DNA of 64,000 nt from Maratus speciosus (GCA_963932465.1 CAWVRF010001054.1:62001-126000), one strand, 5' to 3'; numbered from the stretch's first letter, positions 43,558-56,193 are shown. Translations and numbers: made by a program. The notes: generated by a model not told the origin, from the sequence alone.

Positions 43558-45461
43558 TTAACCCTTTATCTACTGACGGTACTTATAAGTACCATTAAAA
43601 TAACTTGTTATAAAATTAATTTAATACATCGATTAGAAGTAATGCAATTTAGAATGACTTATAAATGCATTACTTTATGATGTTCCAAAAGCATTATGGG
43701 TTACACAAAACAAAAATATTTTTTAAAGGATGATTTCTTTGGCCTTTGCATCTTTTCAGCTTTCTTGGCGTTGGAAGGGGGCGGGGGGGATTTTTCAATT
43801 CAGAAATATTTCTATATTTCCATTGTAAGAACATTATCTATATTATAAAGGACAAACATATCTGTGCGTAACGCATACGTCATTTTGCGAATGGCAACAC
43901 TTTGAAATTTGAAATAAAATTTTGGTTTTGCAATTTTCTCTACTGCAAATTTTTAAACTTCTAAACATCGCACCTTTTAAATTTGTACACCATCGTATGA
44001 GGAAAAAAAATGCTCTTTTAAATGCAATTTGTTTGAAAACTGTATCTCAATTTATTTTTGAGACATTAATTTTTTTGTAGTTTTAAATACCATTTTTCTT
44101 ATCGTGGCAACAAAACTACCCCATTTCTATTGAAAGTCATTGAAAGTAAACGGAAAACAGTCGAAAATAGGAGATACTGTATCTTTTTGATGTCATTTTC
44201 TCATAAAACCTGAAAAAAAAGTTGAAATTAAAATATCGGCTATGTCAAAAATATTGTCTGTTATTCCGTGATAATGACGTCATATGCATCTTTTTCTATA
44301 GACGAAGTTTATATTAAGACTGGATTGTAAAAGTGCATTGCTTAAGCGGATGCAAATGACGTCATTTTATAAAAAAGCATGTATTTTAATTCTTAAAGCT
44401 GAATTATGTTTTGTAGAAGTGCGTCATTTTCACAGCCCGGCCGCTTTGAAATTCTTCATACGTGAAAATGCTTCACTTTTGAATGTAATGTAATGTAATG
44501 TAATCAAAATCGCACTCTGATAAAACGCAATGTTTTACAAAAATTTTGAGTGTATTTATAAAAGAGAGGTGGCATGTAAATAATAGCGATTTAGATTACA
44601 GATGATTATTTAGGTTACGAAAGATTAATCCTCTTGCCCTTAAAACAAAATAAAGAGTTCATCATTTTCTTACGGCTAATATCCATTAAAAAAAATTGCC
44701 TATGAATAAATAAATAAAACAATATAAATAAAACAGAAATTTAACAGACATGTCGGAAAACATGACGGAAAACAGTCGAAAATAGGAGATACTGTATCTT
44801 TTTTGATGTCATTTTCTCATAAAACCTGAAAAAAAAGTTGAAATTAAAATATCGGCTATGTCAAAAATATTGTCTGTTATTCCGTGATAATGTTTGTTAA
44901 TGTTTGTTATGTTAATAATAATTTCAATGCTTTGAAATTATCAGAATATAAAAGGATGTCATAAGTAGCAAAATCTTGGTCAAATAACTCTTAGTATACG
45001 GCTATGAAGAAAATATTGCTTTTGATAAATTTCAAAAATTTATTTGATTGTATAATTCGCATTTTCCATATGAAAAATGCTTTTTTAATGTAAGTGGGTA
45101 ATCTAAAAAAATTACTGCATATAAAAAAATTACTTTTCAATTAAAAAAAATGTTATCACCTATATTCTTTAACCCGGGAAGCCCGGGTACGATCCCCTAG
45201 TATTTGTAAATTTCATAATTCCTAATTACTACAAAATACTAAGAAAAATATGTAAAATAAAAGATTTGAGTGGGATTATAAATATTACACAAAATCCCTA
45301 TAAATTCAAATTTAATGATAATCCTTCTAAATCCTTCCAAAATCCTTCTAAAATTTATTAAATGATTATGCAAATCTTCTAATTTTGTTTCAAAAATTCA
45401 CGAAAAATGCTTTAGAAGATGAAATTTTCACGAATTCATAATTCAGTACGTAAAGGGTTAA
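43558..45461. mobile_element. TTAA element, CCCTTTATCTACTGACGG ends, split by Helitron
   Basis: TTAACCCTTTATCTACTG with GGTACTTATAAGTACC (43579-43594, perfect) faces TCAGTACGTAAAGGGTTAA. About 540 bp without the Helitron at 43837-45200. A reverse copy without the Helitron is at 63059-63568. Confidence 0.9.
43837..45200 (+). mobile_element. Non-autonomous Helitron H1
   Basis: Starts TCTATATTATAAAGGACAAA after A. Ends with a perfect hairpin ACCCGGG-AAG-CCCGGGT (45172-45188), then ACGATCCCCTAG before T. No target duplication; the sister copy at 63311/63312 shows the intact A/T site. An internal 128-bp direct repeat (44151-44278 and about 44766-44893) has CAGTCGAAAATAGGAGATAC. Part of the interior (43925-44160) is similar to repeat B. 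A (GTAAT)n run lies at 44483-44504. No Rep or helicase coding. Confidence 0.92.
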
Positions 45462-45479
45462 AATCGTTTTCTTTCATTG

Positions 45480-45605
45480 GTACATCAGTATGAATATCGA
45501 CAGTGTCTTATTCATCATCACCAACATCGCTGTCATTTTCAAAAACCTCCAGTTCCATCCATCGCATTATTGATGTAGAATTTTTTCGAAGATCAATCGA
45601 TCATT
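45480..45605 (-). pseudogene. Possible short coding remnant
   Basis: Minus-strand frame with IMRWMELEVFENDSDVGDDE before a stop. Acidic tail like those near transposase ends, but no family can be named. Weak. Confidence 0.2.
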
Positions 45606-45705
45606 TCTTGTGGTAATTCAAGCCAAAAATAGGATATTTGATTTTTATGAAAGAGAAAGTCGATTAGCAACTCATTCATATCTACTCAGAATGAGCGGGA
45701 TTCAT

Positions 45706-46269
45706 TTAAGACGTTCACGCCGGCGTGCATCACCGGTGGGTCACGCTCCACTGTTAAATTGAAGGCGTGCACTCCGGGTGGGTCACACTCGACTATGCCA
45801 TATGGGTCGCACTTGAATATTCGAAAATTCAGTAATAAAACAATTCAATATTATAAACGTAATACATTCACAACGGGAAACGAGAATTCTCTTTTTCATT
45901 CAAAAAATATCATTGACTAAGGGCGTGGCTTCTACCTTACAGAAAATGTATTTATATCATGTTGTCCATATTTCTTTAGATTGTAAGACATTTTATATTA
46001 AAATTATACATATGTAGTCAATAAAATCACGTCTCTAAGTAATTTCTTACTCCTTACGAACTGCCAGACATTCACAATCAACTCTGCTTATATTCGAGTT
46101 CAATTTAATAAATATGAGAGGAGCGTGTCATTACATTGGGAGGGGCGTGTCATTACATATAGTGTCTAAATAAGCGAAAGTGCCGCTCCGCCAGATAAAG
46201 CAAAACAGGATTTCGAGCGCCGCATCACAGCGAAAAGCACTAATATTGACGCCAGCGTGAACGTGTTAA
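45706..46269. mobile_element. TTAA element, GACGTTCACGC ends, CACGCCGGCGTG palindrome
   Basis: TTAAGACGTTCACGCC faces GCGTGAACGTGTTAA. The palindrome is at 45716-45727. The motif GGTGGGTCAC(G/A)CTC occurs twice and a variant once in the first 110 bp, like repeated binding sites. 564 bp, no coding. Confidence 0.75.
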
Positions 46270-46309
46270 ACAGATTTGGCAGCTTTCCGAGGACAAAATA
46301 GGAGAGATC

Positions 46310-47082
46310 AATTGAAGAGCTGAGTGGATGAACATGTTATGCTACATTTTCTAAACAATTTTGAAATCTTTTGGATGAAAGCGTTATGAGGTATTCTATC
46401 ACATAGTGAAGCTAAAATACTAAGATTCCATTTAGTCTTGAAGATTTAAGACATTATTCATTAATATTTAATATTTTAATATTTAATAACGTCAATAATA
46501 TTAATAATTTTTAATATTTGAAAATTAAATATGAATAAAAGTAATTAATAAAATTCTGAGAGAATTTAGTACCATACCTGTTAATATTTTAAACACATGG
46601 CATCAAATAGAAAATAAATCATTAAAATTTACAGCAAAAATTTTCACTTCAAATTTCTTCAAATGTAATTGTTGTCACTTAACATGTTCTTCCACTTAGC
46701 TCTTCAATTATTTCGGAGAATTTATTTTTTTTCTATTATCTATGTACAAAAAGTGCTAAGTTTTCAAATATGTACATTTTAATGATTTATTTTCTGTTTG
46801 ATACCACGTGTTTAAAATATTAAGATGTCTGGTTAAGATGTCTCTCATAGAAAAATTTATTCATATTTAATTTTCAAATATTATAAAATATTAATATTAT
46901 TTACATTATTAAATATTAAAATATTAAATATTAAGGAATAATGTCTTAAATCTTCAAGACTAAATAGAATTTTATTATTTTAGCTTTATAATGTGATAGA
47001 ATACCTCATAACGCCTTCGTCCAAAAGATTTAAAAAAAAAAAAAAAGTAGCATATCATGCTCTTCCACTCAGCTCCTCAATT
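46310..47082. mobile_element. Foldback element, arms about 320 bp, with third terminal copy in the loop
   Basis: AATTGAAGAGCTGAGTGGAT at the left and its inverse at the right (ending near 47082). Arms share CGTTATGAGGTATTCTATCA and GTCTTGAAGATTTAAGACAT. A further inverted copy of the terminal sequence (CTTCCACTTAGCTCTTCAAT) lies at about 46692-46711 in the loop. Confidence 0.8.
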
Positions 47083-47773
47083 ATATGAAGAGTTTGAAAA
47101 AAAAAATAGTAAACTTGTTTGTATTGATTTAAATTTTCGATTGTTATAAAAGATAACACCTGTCAAAGTACGGCGGAATTAAAAAATAATAAGAAGGAAT
47201 TATTAAATTATTATATTTATAAGCACATAAAAATTATGGCAACAAAAAATATCAGTCTTACAGTAACGAATGTAATACAGCAATTTTTATTTTAAACTGT
47301 CAGAGTCTCTAGTATAATATGATTTATATAGATTATAACTTTTCACATTATTTAAAAATAAAACTTTATTTTTTAATTCTATAGTTTATTTCAAAAAAAA
47401 GTAATTCGTTCGAATCATTTTCGTTACGAAATTTAAAACCTGCGAAAACTACGCCATTTGACGAACTCTTATTAATATTATCACTCTTACTAATATTATT
47501 TTTAGTTTTATCCGTCAAAAACACATTTCAAGGGTAACATAGCGTCATTTTCATCAGCACAAAATTTTTATTATTTCATTTTCTTAATCCATGCTCATTT
47601 TTACACGCAATAGGTTATTAATATATTTCCAGAAAAATCTTTATGTCATATTTGACAGTTAGAACTGCACATAGGAAGTGATTTTTCCTCTCCATGGTCA
47701 CGTTGACTCTTTACGTCCTAATTTCCGTATCGGAAGTACAGAAAAATCCAGAAATTTATGTCATTTACACGCA
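47083..47773. other. Unassigned AT-rich sequence
   Basis: No gene or element recognised up to the A before the Helitron start. Confidence 0.4.
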
Positions 47774-47934
47774 TCTATAATAAGAAACGAACACATCGCT
47801 CTGTCTGTCTCTGTTTGTGTATAGTTGGGACGGCTAGCGAAATCTGCCTTACATAGAAGTCCAAAACTTTAGGTGAGGATAGTCCAAGACAGGTCCTGAT
47901 GTACCCGATTCTCATATTTTTATTTTTTTAAGGG

Positions 47935-50900
47935 CCGGGCCCCTGAGCCCCTTTAAGTTTTTACGCACTAAAATGTTAATAACGTGCCCTCTTTTTATCC
48001 AATCTTCTTCGTTTTGTGGGACTTTTCTCCATTTAGTTATTCTCGCCTCTTTACTTTCCAGTTACCCTAGACCTCTGGGACCCATTGCAGGCCACCTTGA
48101 AGCTTTTGTGCGGATAAATTGTTAATAAATTGCTTTCTTTTAATCCAATCTTCATTTTTGGGATCTTTTTTCCATTTAGTTATTCTCACGTTTCTGAATT
48201 CCATATAAGGCACTGGCGCCCCCTAGGGAACTGTTGGACTCGTTCCACGGCCCCTTGAACTTTTTTGCGCCAAGCATGCCCCCCCTCCCTAATTTCCCCT
48301 AATTCTCAATGCATAATTTTAAAGTTGAATCTTGGACTCTTCTTCCTTCTTCCCTCATATTTTTATTTGGATCCTAGGGCCCTTTTTAAAAAATTTACCC
48401 GATCTTTTGTGCATTTCTTTAAAATATTATTCAAACGTATAATTCATACCCTACGCTTCATTTTGACTAATTATAGATCTAGAGCGCTAAGTACTAATAC
48501 ATTTTAAGATGTTTTCTTGTTAGGACCCTGTTTTTAACTGTCCGTTGGCCTCTTTTGGGGCCCCTATTATAGCCCCCTTAAAAGTGGTCCGATTCACTAG
48601 CTTTTTTTTTTCTCTAGCAACTTCTTAGGTCCTCCAGATACTACATGAATGGCAAAAAAATTTCTCAGACTTCAGCTACCATCAATTTTGAATATTAATC
48701 GCCTATTTGGGACCCTTGGTGCAGCTTCTTTAAAAATGATCCGAATTCCTTGCAATTTTCTTTAACATAGTTCTAGCGTCCGCCGATTATTTTAAAAACT
48801 ACCAAAATATATCTTTATACCCATCTTGGGGAGAGGGGGGGGGGTACCTTTGAACTGGGGGCACCTTTGAACACTGTAAATATTTTCTTTTAAATAAATT
48901 ATATTTTTTAAATATATATGGCAGCACAGTACTACTACTTCAATGTAACAAGAATACAAAGCTTTACTATTTTGCATGCACACTACTGTCTAAGCAAGAT
49001 ATGTATATTTTGCTTTCTTGAATTTAAACTTAACAAAAAATGTTGTAAGCTTTTTGTTGATAATCTTGTATCCCTAAAATTATAATTTACTATTTAATAC
49101 GTAAATAAATGTGTTAGCTGTAACTTATAAAGTTTATTTTATTCAAATTCTCAAACCTAATTGAGTAAATAGTTGTAATGCTAAACTCCATGTGATGGGG
49201 CACCATTGAACGGAAAAGTTGGGCATCATTGAACAATTAAAACTATGAAGTAAAGAGTTATAGATGCATCTAAATATTATTATTGTTGAATTTTTTTTAA
49301 ATATGAAAATTAAGAGATTAATTAAGTGTTATTATCTACTTATAATAAAATCTGAGTGCAGGAAACTGTCGGAACGATGCCGGTACGAACCACTCTGGTC
49401 TGCGAATCGACCGTAGCTAAACGCCATGTTAGGCTTAATGAAAAACATATTCTAACATATGGCAGCTAAATGATAATTTTTTCTACTTGAAATCATGTCT
49501 GTTAACCATATTTTCACATAAACCATGTGCATCGTATCCATTTATAATGTAATAAGTACTAAATTAATATTAAGCTATTATAAACATAGAAATAAGATCT
49601 AAACAAACAATACTGTTGCCATTCAGATTCAAAATCCAGCAAATCTACAAACAAATGAATGACTCTTTGAACACTTCATTAAAAAAAAATGCAGGTTAAC
49701 GCCGATGCTGGCCTTAAAATATTTGGAAAGTATATTAAAAAGTTTTAATATTTTAACTTTGTTTAAAACCTTCAGAAACTATCCGATTATATTCTAAATT
49801 TAAGGGCCAAACCAACAACAAGTTCTAAATTAAAAATAACCGATAACTATCGCCATCTGGTGGAGAAAAGATATAGCTTTCGCTCTAAGAAGGTCCATGC
49901 AAGCACATTGCATTACATGTATTTTTAATTTATTCAGAATGATTATTCTTTTGCATAATTTCAGATTTCCTGTAACATTTGTTTTCTGTCTTATATGACA
50001 AAGTAAAAAAATATCCGAATTTGAATATCTAAAACTTTCGAATGCATTTGCAATAAAGAATTATTTCAATGGCACTTTAGCATTATTTAAAGGGAAATTA
50101 AAGGGACAATTTTTTCTGTACCGAAGGCTGCGAGCAGCGCCTCTGTAGGCCGTTTTAATTCCAAATAAATTAGGAGCTTATGTTTCTTGCGGTAATTCTT
50201 TTGGCGTCAACTTTCTGTTCTAATCATACTGTTTTTAGAATGCATTTTATCAGGTTTGAAGACATTGCAAATAAAATGAATATTTCTTATCGGTACAACA
50301 TATTATATTTATCTTGCAGATAAAATTTTGAATTTTAACATAGTTTGTAGTGAAAAAAAAAAGTCACGCTAAACAACAAATTTTTAATGTAGAGGGAACC
50401 TAAACAAGAGAATGTGTAGCTGGAAATGGCGCTTTTAAGCACTGGTGACTAAATTGTAGTTTACATAATTTCTTTATTCTAATCATAAAAAATCAAAGGA
50501 TAATACTTTTTTATTAAAAAAATGCATGAGGCATCTTATTATTATTATTTTTTTTAAGTCAGAGAAATATTTTTTAACCTATTATTTTGAAGATTTATCA
50601 TTCACTTTCCGTCATTTTTGACGCGGATTATATACTAGTACTTAATATGAAAGTTGTACTGGTGCAGGGCTTCAACTACAGGCAAATTCAGGACACACAA
50701 CTTCGATAATTCATGATTTAGCAAATTTGTCTAACAAATCCTACACTGTTTCATTTACAATGGTAAACATTATTTCTAGATTTCATAAAACAGTGTTTTA
50801 TCCATTTTCTATAACAATTTGAATGAAAATTATTTCATTTTAGTTCAATTTTATGCAAAAAGAGCTCTTCATTATACGTTGTTCAGATTAAATTGCTTAC

Positions 50901-52970
50901 TATTAGGTTTCTTCGTAAAAAGGAACATACGATATATTTTTTAGAAGCATCAGATATCAATTTGGCGGATTTTAAGGATATTATATATAAAAAAAATTGC
51001 TACAATTAAACATAATTGGAGGGATCCTCCGTTGTCTCTCAACAATGTGCTTTGATGGATACAAATTTGGTTAAATAATACAAATTTAGTAATTTCAGGT
51101 AAATGTAATTGTGTAATTTTATTCTTATTATTTTATATTTTGGAAAGATATGCAGTTTTTAATAAAAACTGTCAATATTTTCATATTTTGTTTATTTGTT
51201 CAAAGGTGCCCCTAGCTTGTTCAAAGGTACCCCTACATGGGGCGGGTTTGAACAGAAAACTTTCAGCTTTTTAAAGCCTCACAACACATTTAATTTATAT
51301 TAAAAACTGTAATTTTTTATTTCATATGATGCAGAACTACATTCTTTCTCTCAGGAAATATTTAAAATTCAATAAATATAATTCAAGTAAGAAATATGTA
51401 GATTTTTAAAAAAAAAATGTTCAAAGGTGCCCCCTCTCCCCTACATGCCAGTTAAGCCCCAGCTCCTTTGGGACTCGGTATAGGGCCCCTTGAAATTTTT
51501 GCACCATAAATTGTTATTAAATTATCCCTTCTTTATCCAATCTTTATTTTTGGAATCCCTTTTCCATTTAGTTACTCTCACGTTCCTACATTCCACTGAA
51601 TACCTTGGGGCCCCCTATGGTCCCGTAGGGCCCGATTCAATGCCCTTGAACTTTTTGTGCGCCATGCATAACCCCGTAATTTTCTTACCTTCTCAGTGCA
51701 TAATTTTAAAGTTGTGCATTGGACTCTTCTTTCAGGACCAACGCCCTCATATTTTTATTGGGGCCCTAGAGCCTTTTTTTAAAGCATTTTGCATTTCTTT
51801 TAAATATTATTCTAATGAATAATTCATATACTATGCTTAATTTTGACTAATTGTAGATCTACAGCCTTAAATATTAAGACATTTTCACGTGTTTCAATGT
51901 TAGGGACCTGCTTTTAACTATCAGTTGGTCCCTTTTGGGCCCCCTATTATAGCTCTCTTAAAAATGGTCCGATTAGCTATCTTTTTTTAATAACAATACT
52001 TAGATCTTCCAGCCACTACATGAACGACAAAAAAATTTTAGACTTCAGCTACTACCAATTTTGAATATTTATCGTCTTCTTGGGGACATTGATGCAGCTT
52101 TTTAAAAAATGATTTGTTATCATGCAATTTACTTAATATAGTTCTAGCGTCCGCCGATTATTTTAAAACTACTAAAAAAAAAATCTTTATATCCAACTAC
52201 ATGCCAGTTAAGTCCCTGTCATTTATGGGTCCGGTAACGGGGCCTTGAAGTTTTTGCACCATAAATTGTTAATAAATTGCACCCTCTTAATCCGATCTTC
52301 ATTTTTGGAATCCTTTTTCCATTTAGTTATTCTCCCGTTTCTAGATTCCAGTTAAAATCCTAAGACACCCTAGAATCAGATAGGGCCCGATCCGCGGCCC
52401 CTTGAAATTTATGTGCGGCATGAATCTTTCATCTCCTAATTTTCTCGCATTCTCAATGCAAAATTTTAAAGTTGAGTTTTGGATTCCTCTCCCCGGACCA
52501 ACACCCTTATATTTTTACTAGGATCCTAGGGCCCTGTTCTGAGCATTTCCCTCCATTTTTTGCGCATTTCTTTAAAATTTAATTCTAATGATTAATTCAT
52601 ATCTATGCTTAATTTTGACTAATTGAACAACTAATGTTCTAAGAATTAAGACTATTTAACATGTTTTCATGTTAGCACCGTAATCTTAACTATCAGCTGG
52701 CCCCCTTTGAGTCCTTTGTTATATATCCCTTAAAAATGGTCCGATTCACTAGCTTTTTTTGTAACAGTTTCTTAGGTCCTCCAGCTACTACATGAACGAC
52801 AAAAATATTTCTCAGTCTTCAGCTACTACCAATTTTGAATATTAATCTCTTTCTAGGAGCCTTTGTTGCAGCTTCTTGAAAAACGATTCGATTTTATTAT
52901 AATTTTCTGTAACATACTTTTAGCGTCCTCCAGCTTCATTAAACTACCAACAATATTTCAGTTAAGATCC
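47935..52970 (+). repeat. Tandem units of about 750 bp inside H2 (partial plus three)
   Basis: Landmark ATAAATTGTTAATAAATTGC at about 48113, 51511 and 52261, followed in each by CCATTTAGTTATTCTC, AATTTTAAAGTTG and TTCTAGCGTCCGCCGATTAT. Units: a partial at 47935-48105, A from 48106, B about 51447-52195, C 52196-52950. Unit A is split from B by the element at 48828-51441. Confidence 0.85.
48828..51441. mobile_element. TIR element with GGGGAGAGGGGG ends
   Basis: GGGGAGAGGGGGGGGGGTACC with TTTGAAC faces GTTCAAAGGTGCCCCCTCTCCCC. The motif GGGGCACCTTTGAAC recurs inside both ends (48857, 49200, 49226 in variant, 51200-51250 inverted). Unit C shows the empty TA at 52198-52199; the left copy of the duplication reads TT. 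No transposase in the 2.6 kb interior that I can identify. Confidence 0.8.
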
Positions 52971-53719
52971 TGGCCCCCAGAACCCGGTCCTTCTTTTTAC
53001 CTCAGCTACCACATTTTCGAACATTAATCTCCTTTTTCGGCAAAAACTATTATGCTTACTCACTACAGCAGTAAATTAAAAATCGCATAACTTTACAGGT
53101 AACTTTAGATAAGGGATTTCATCCGTTTTTCTAAATATCCTGTTAATGTTAAAAGTAATTTGTGAAATTTACAGGAGAGAGCACCTTCCACCGCTTGGAG
53201 GCGCATTTTCCCCTCGATTTCTAAGGGCCTAATTTCAATGGGATTTAGTTCATTCAACTTAGATGACAATTAGGCTACTTTCTGTATTACGAAATTTTAT
53301 CTTAGGCTTCAGTTACCAACATTTTCAAACATTAATGGTGCATTCTGTTTTCGGGCTCTATGGACTTGATTACTACGAGGTTTGGCTCACTCAACTTGGT
53401 TTTTGATTGTCTCCAGCACATGCGGAGCACTTCCGGTGGATCCTGCTTTAGGTACTGGGAACCTAAGTTCGTTCAGAAAGAGGTTTGTTGGGAACACATT
53501 AGAAGTTGCGGAAATCAATGGGGTTCCCGAGTCTAGGTTCATTTAAAAGATTTTCAAAAGATATAAAATGATACAAACTTGAGTTTTGTTTAAGGTTATT
53601 CTAACGAGCCTTAAGCAACGCCGGGCGGGTCATCTAGTCCGTAATAAAATATTTCAAATTTGTCATTGAAAGTACTCACTTCTTGTTAAATATGATGTCA
53701 TTTTCACACTCTGAAGCAC

Positions 53720-53800
53720 TTTTCTGCAAAATTTGTTTTTGGCACCAGTAATAAAGAAAAATAAAATCTGTTTTATTTAATCAGAGCATTTTTTTGAAAT
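53720..53800 (+). repeat. Fragment of TTAA MITE (GGTGCATATAAGCACC family)
   Basis: AATTTGTTTTTGGCACCAGTAATAA and the following TGTTTTATTTAAT match 23403-23460. Ends not preserved. Confidence 0.55.
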
Positions 53801-54000
53801 TATTACGTTTATTTATCCATGTAACGATGCTGAAAATTAGGTACTTTCTGTATATTTTTGGAAAAACTGTGTTTTAGTTCTATACGAGTGCATTTTAAGA
53901 TATAGTTATGCATTACAAAATTTGAGTTTTACATAAAAATGTATTTAGCATTCGTTTGTTTCGTGACCATTAAAAAATATGTCATCTTAAAAACGTTAAC

Positions 54001-54200
54001 NNNNNNNNNNNNNNNNNNNNNNNNNNNNNNNNNNNNNNNNNNNNNNNNNNNNNNNNNNNNNNNNNNNNNNNNNNNNNNNNNNNNNNNNNNNNNNNNNNNN
54101 NNNNNNNNNNNNNNNNNNNNNNNNNNNNNNNNNNNNNNNNNNNNNNNNNNNNNNNNNNNNNNNNNNNNNNNNNNNNNNNNNNNNNNNNNNNNNNNNNNNN
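54001..54200. other. Assembly gap (200 N)
   Basis: Round-length run of N. The open frame spanning it is meaningless. Confidence 0.99.
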
Positions 54201-55133
54201 TACGATTTCAGTTCAAGGAATTTAAATTTAAGATTTAATCCTACAATTTTCTATTTCAAAAGATAGTTTAAACAACAACAACAAAAAAAAGACAGAATGG
54301 GATGTTATTACCTTCTTTCGAAATGAAAAATTTTATGAGTTTTAAAAACAGGACAGAAACACTGCGTTCTTCTGAAAAGAAAATATTCGCAGCAATGCGA
54401 AAGATGCGATTACATATTCAAGGAAATAATGAAAGAAATTCCAGCGCTTATTATATCCGTCTTTTATTCTTTTTAAAGTTGGACAATAAGTAAAAAAAAG
54501 ATCATAGTGTATAAAGTATTATTTTTATATTTCTGCCTTAAATTGCAAATAAAGTCTTTTTCAGAAATGAAACAGCAATTTATCGTCGAGATTATAAAAT
54601 ACGATGGGATTCTTTTGCGAAGATGAAAAATGATAATGCTTGCGAAAATCGTTCATAACAATAGTTTAGAGGTAATAAAAAATTCTATGTATATCAGTTT
54701 GCTGTATTTCATTTAAATTTTTACTTCTTTGTATAATTTAATAATAAAATATGTTTTCGAAATAAAAAATACAATTACTCCTCGAACGGATAAGGTAGCT
54801 TTAAATATCTTTGTGAAGAGGAATTCAATGAAGAGGCCAGCAAAAAGGGTTTACAACAATAGTTTAGAAAAAATATATATATAAAAATTCTGTGGAGATA
54901 TTTTTACGTGACTTAAAGTTTTACTTTTTTATACACATTTAATAATACAATTACTTTTAATTTCTTCATATTAACAGACAAATGTTCCTCTCTATAGATA
55001 TGAAAAGGTTTCAAGATAGAAGTTTTTAAATAAAGGAATATTTCATCGATATAAACAATATGGAGTCATTGTTTTCATGTGGTTCTATCTTACCCGAAAA
55101 TAACAGGAATAAAAAAAAAGTAATTTGACATGT
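54201..55133. other. Unassigned AT-rich sequence
   Basis: Two loosely similar stretches (54650-54700 and 54850-54890) contain CAATAGTTTAGA and AAAATTCT. Nothing else recognised. Confidence 0.4.
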
Positions 55134-55139
55134 AAACAG

Positions 55140-55325
55140 AAGGGCTCCCAAATGGTCCACAATGGTCACCAATATTTTTTAACAGAAAATTTCCAGGTGT
55201 TTACAGCATTTGCGTTAGAATTAATCCCCAAAAGTGTCTTCTGTGCAATTTTCAAGAAAAATTTAAAATTAATATTTTTCTAAGAAAATATTGATATTCA
55301 GTAGGCGGACCATTTGGAAGTCCTG
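55140..55325. mobile_element. MITE with GGCTCCCAAATGGTCC ends and 6-bp AAACAG duplication
   Basis: AAGGGCTCCCAAATGGTCCA faces GGACCATTTGGAAGTCCTG. AAACAG occurs immediately outside each end (55134-55139, 55326-55331). 186 bp, no coding. Confidence 0.7.
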
Positions 55326-55364
55326 AAACAGTCTAATTATAATATTTTTACTGTTTTTAAACAT

Positions 55365-55585
55365 TTAACCCCTTAATTCTCGCTCCAGTTATATTCACTG
55401 GCTGTGTTTTTCATTCAGATTTTTTGATACCCACCAGTTTTATAAAACAGTGTAATTGGCTTTATTATAGTATCCTAGTATCTACCTGTCATTAAATAAA
55501 GTGAATATTTCTTTTTCAAAAAAGTGGTGCCAATAAGCAATTTGAATTTGAAAACCATAATTTAATGCGACCGTTAAGGTGTTAA
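55365..55585 (+). mobile_element. TTAA MITE, CCCCTTAATTCTCGC family
   Basis: TTAACCCCTTAATTCTCGCT, AGTGGTGCCAATAAGC and GACCGTTAAGGTGTTAA. The palindrome has drifted (CCAGTTATATTCACTGG). 221 bp; best ends in the family. Confidence 0.9.
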
Positions 55586-56023
55586 TCTTACACTTTTTAG
55601 CAATAAAAGGAAGTATAAAATATTTTGTCATTTCATTGTATATATTTTTATATTAAATCCAAATATTTTAATTATAAAGTAAATATTTCCATTCCACTAT
55701 ATTTCCAAAGTAAAAGAGAAGCTCGTTGAAATGTGAAACATTTTTTGTTATAAATATTCATCATGTTGTTTTCCAGACGTAATTTTAATACAGGTTTAGC
55801 CATTTTAGCAAATACCGTTGTATTTGTAACTGTTTATAATATTTGGAGAGAAATAGCACTTTTTTAAAACTAAATTCTGCCATGGCTCCCTGTAAAACGC
55901 AAATATTAAAATTAACTGTTTCATCAATTCCATAAAACAGGGTGCATAGAATTTTTATAAGGATTTTTTGCCATATTTCGTTGCAGAAAACTATCAAATC
56001 ATCTAGTATGAAACTTGCGACTA
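55586..56023. other. Unassigned sequence
   Basis: No gene or repeat end recognised. Confidence 0.4.
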
Positions 56024-56193
56024 CAAAAGGACAAGATCACCAAAGGGGAAAGTCTTCCACCAGTAAAAATCAATAGATTTTTTTCTGTTAGTCAATACAG
56101 TAATATTTTATGAATATGCCGTATGCATAAGATGAAATTTTAAATTAAAATTTACTGGTGGAAGATTGCCCCGTTGGTAACCTGGTACTTTTG
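56024..56193. mobile_element. TA MITE, CAAAAGGACAAGATCACC ends
   Basis: CAAAAGGACAAGATCACCAA faces TTGGTAACCTGGTACTTTTG, TA on both sides. The TIR continues through TCTTCCACCAGTAAA, total about 50 bp. Interior palindrome ATGCCGTATGCAT. 170 bp. Confidence 0.75.

Larger units (their letters stand above)
47774..53637 (+). mobile_element. Helitron-type element H2, 5.9 kb
   Basis: Starts TCTATAATAAGAAACGAACA after A, like H1. Ends AAGCAACGCCGGGCGGGTCATCTAG before T, a GC-rich end typical of Helitrons. The interior is mostly tandem units of about 750 bp plus a nested TIR element. No Rep/helicase frame seen. The far ends were paired by motif and orientation; no empty site is available, so the two ends could belong to different copies. 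Confidence 0.65.

Noticed and set aside
53939..54238. Open frame spanning the N run
   Set aside because: The middle is unknown sequence.
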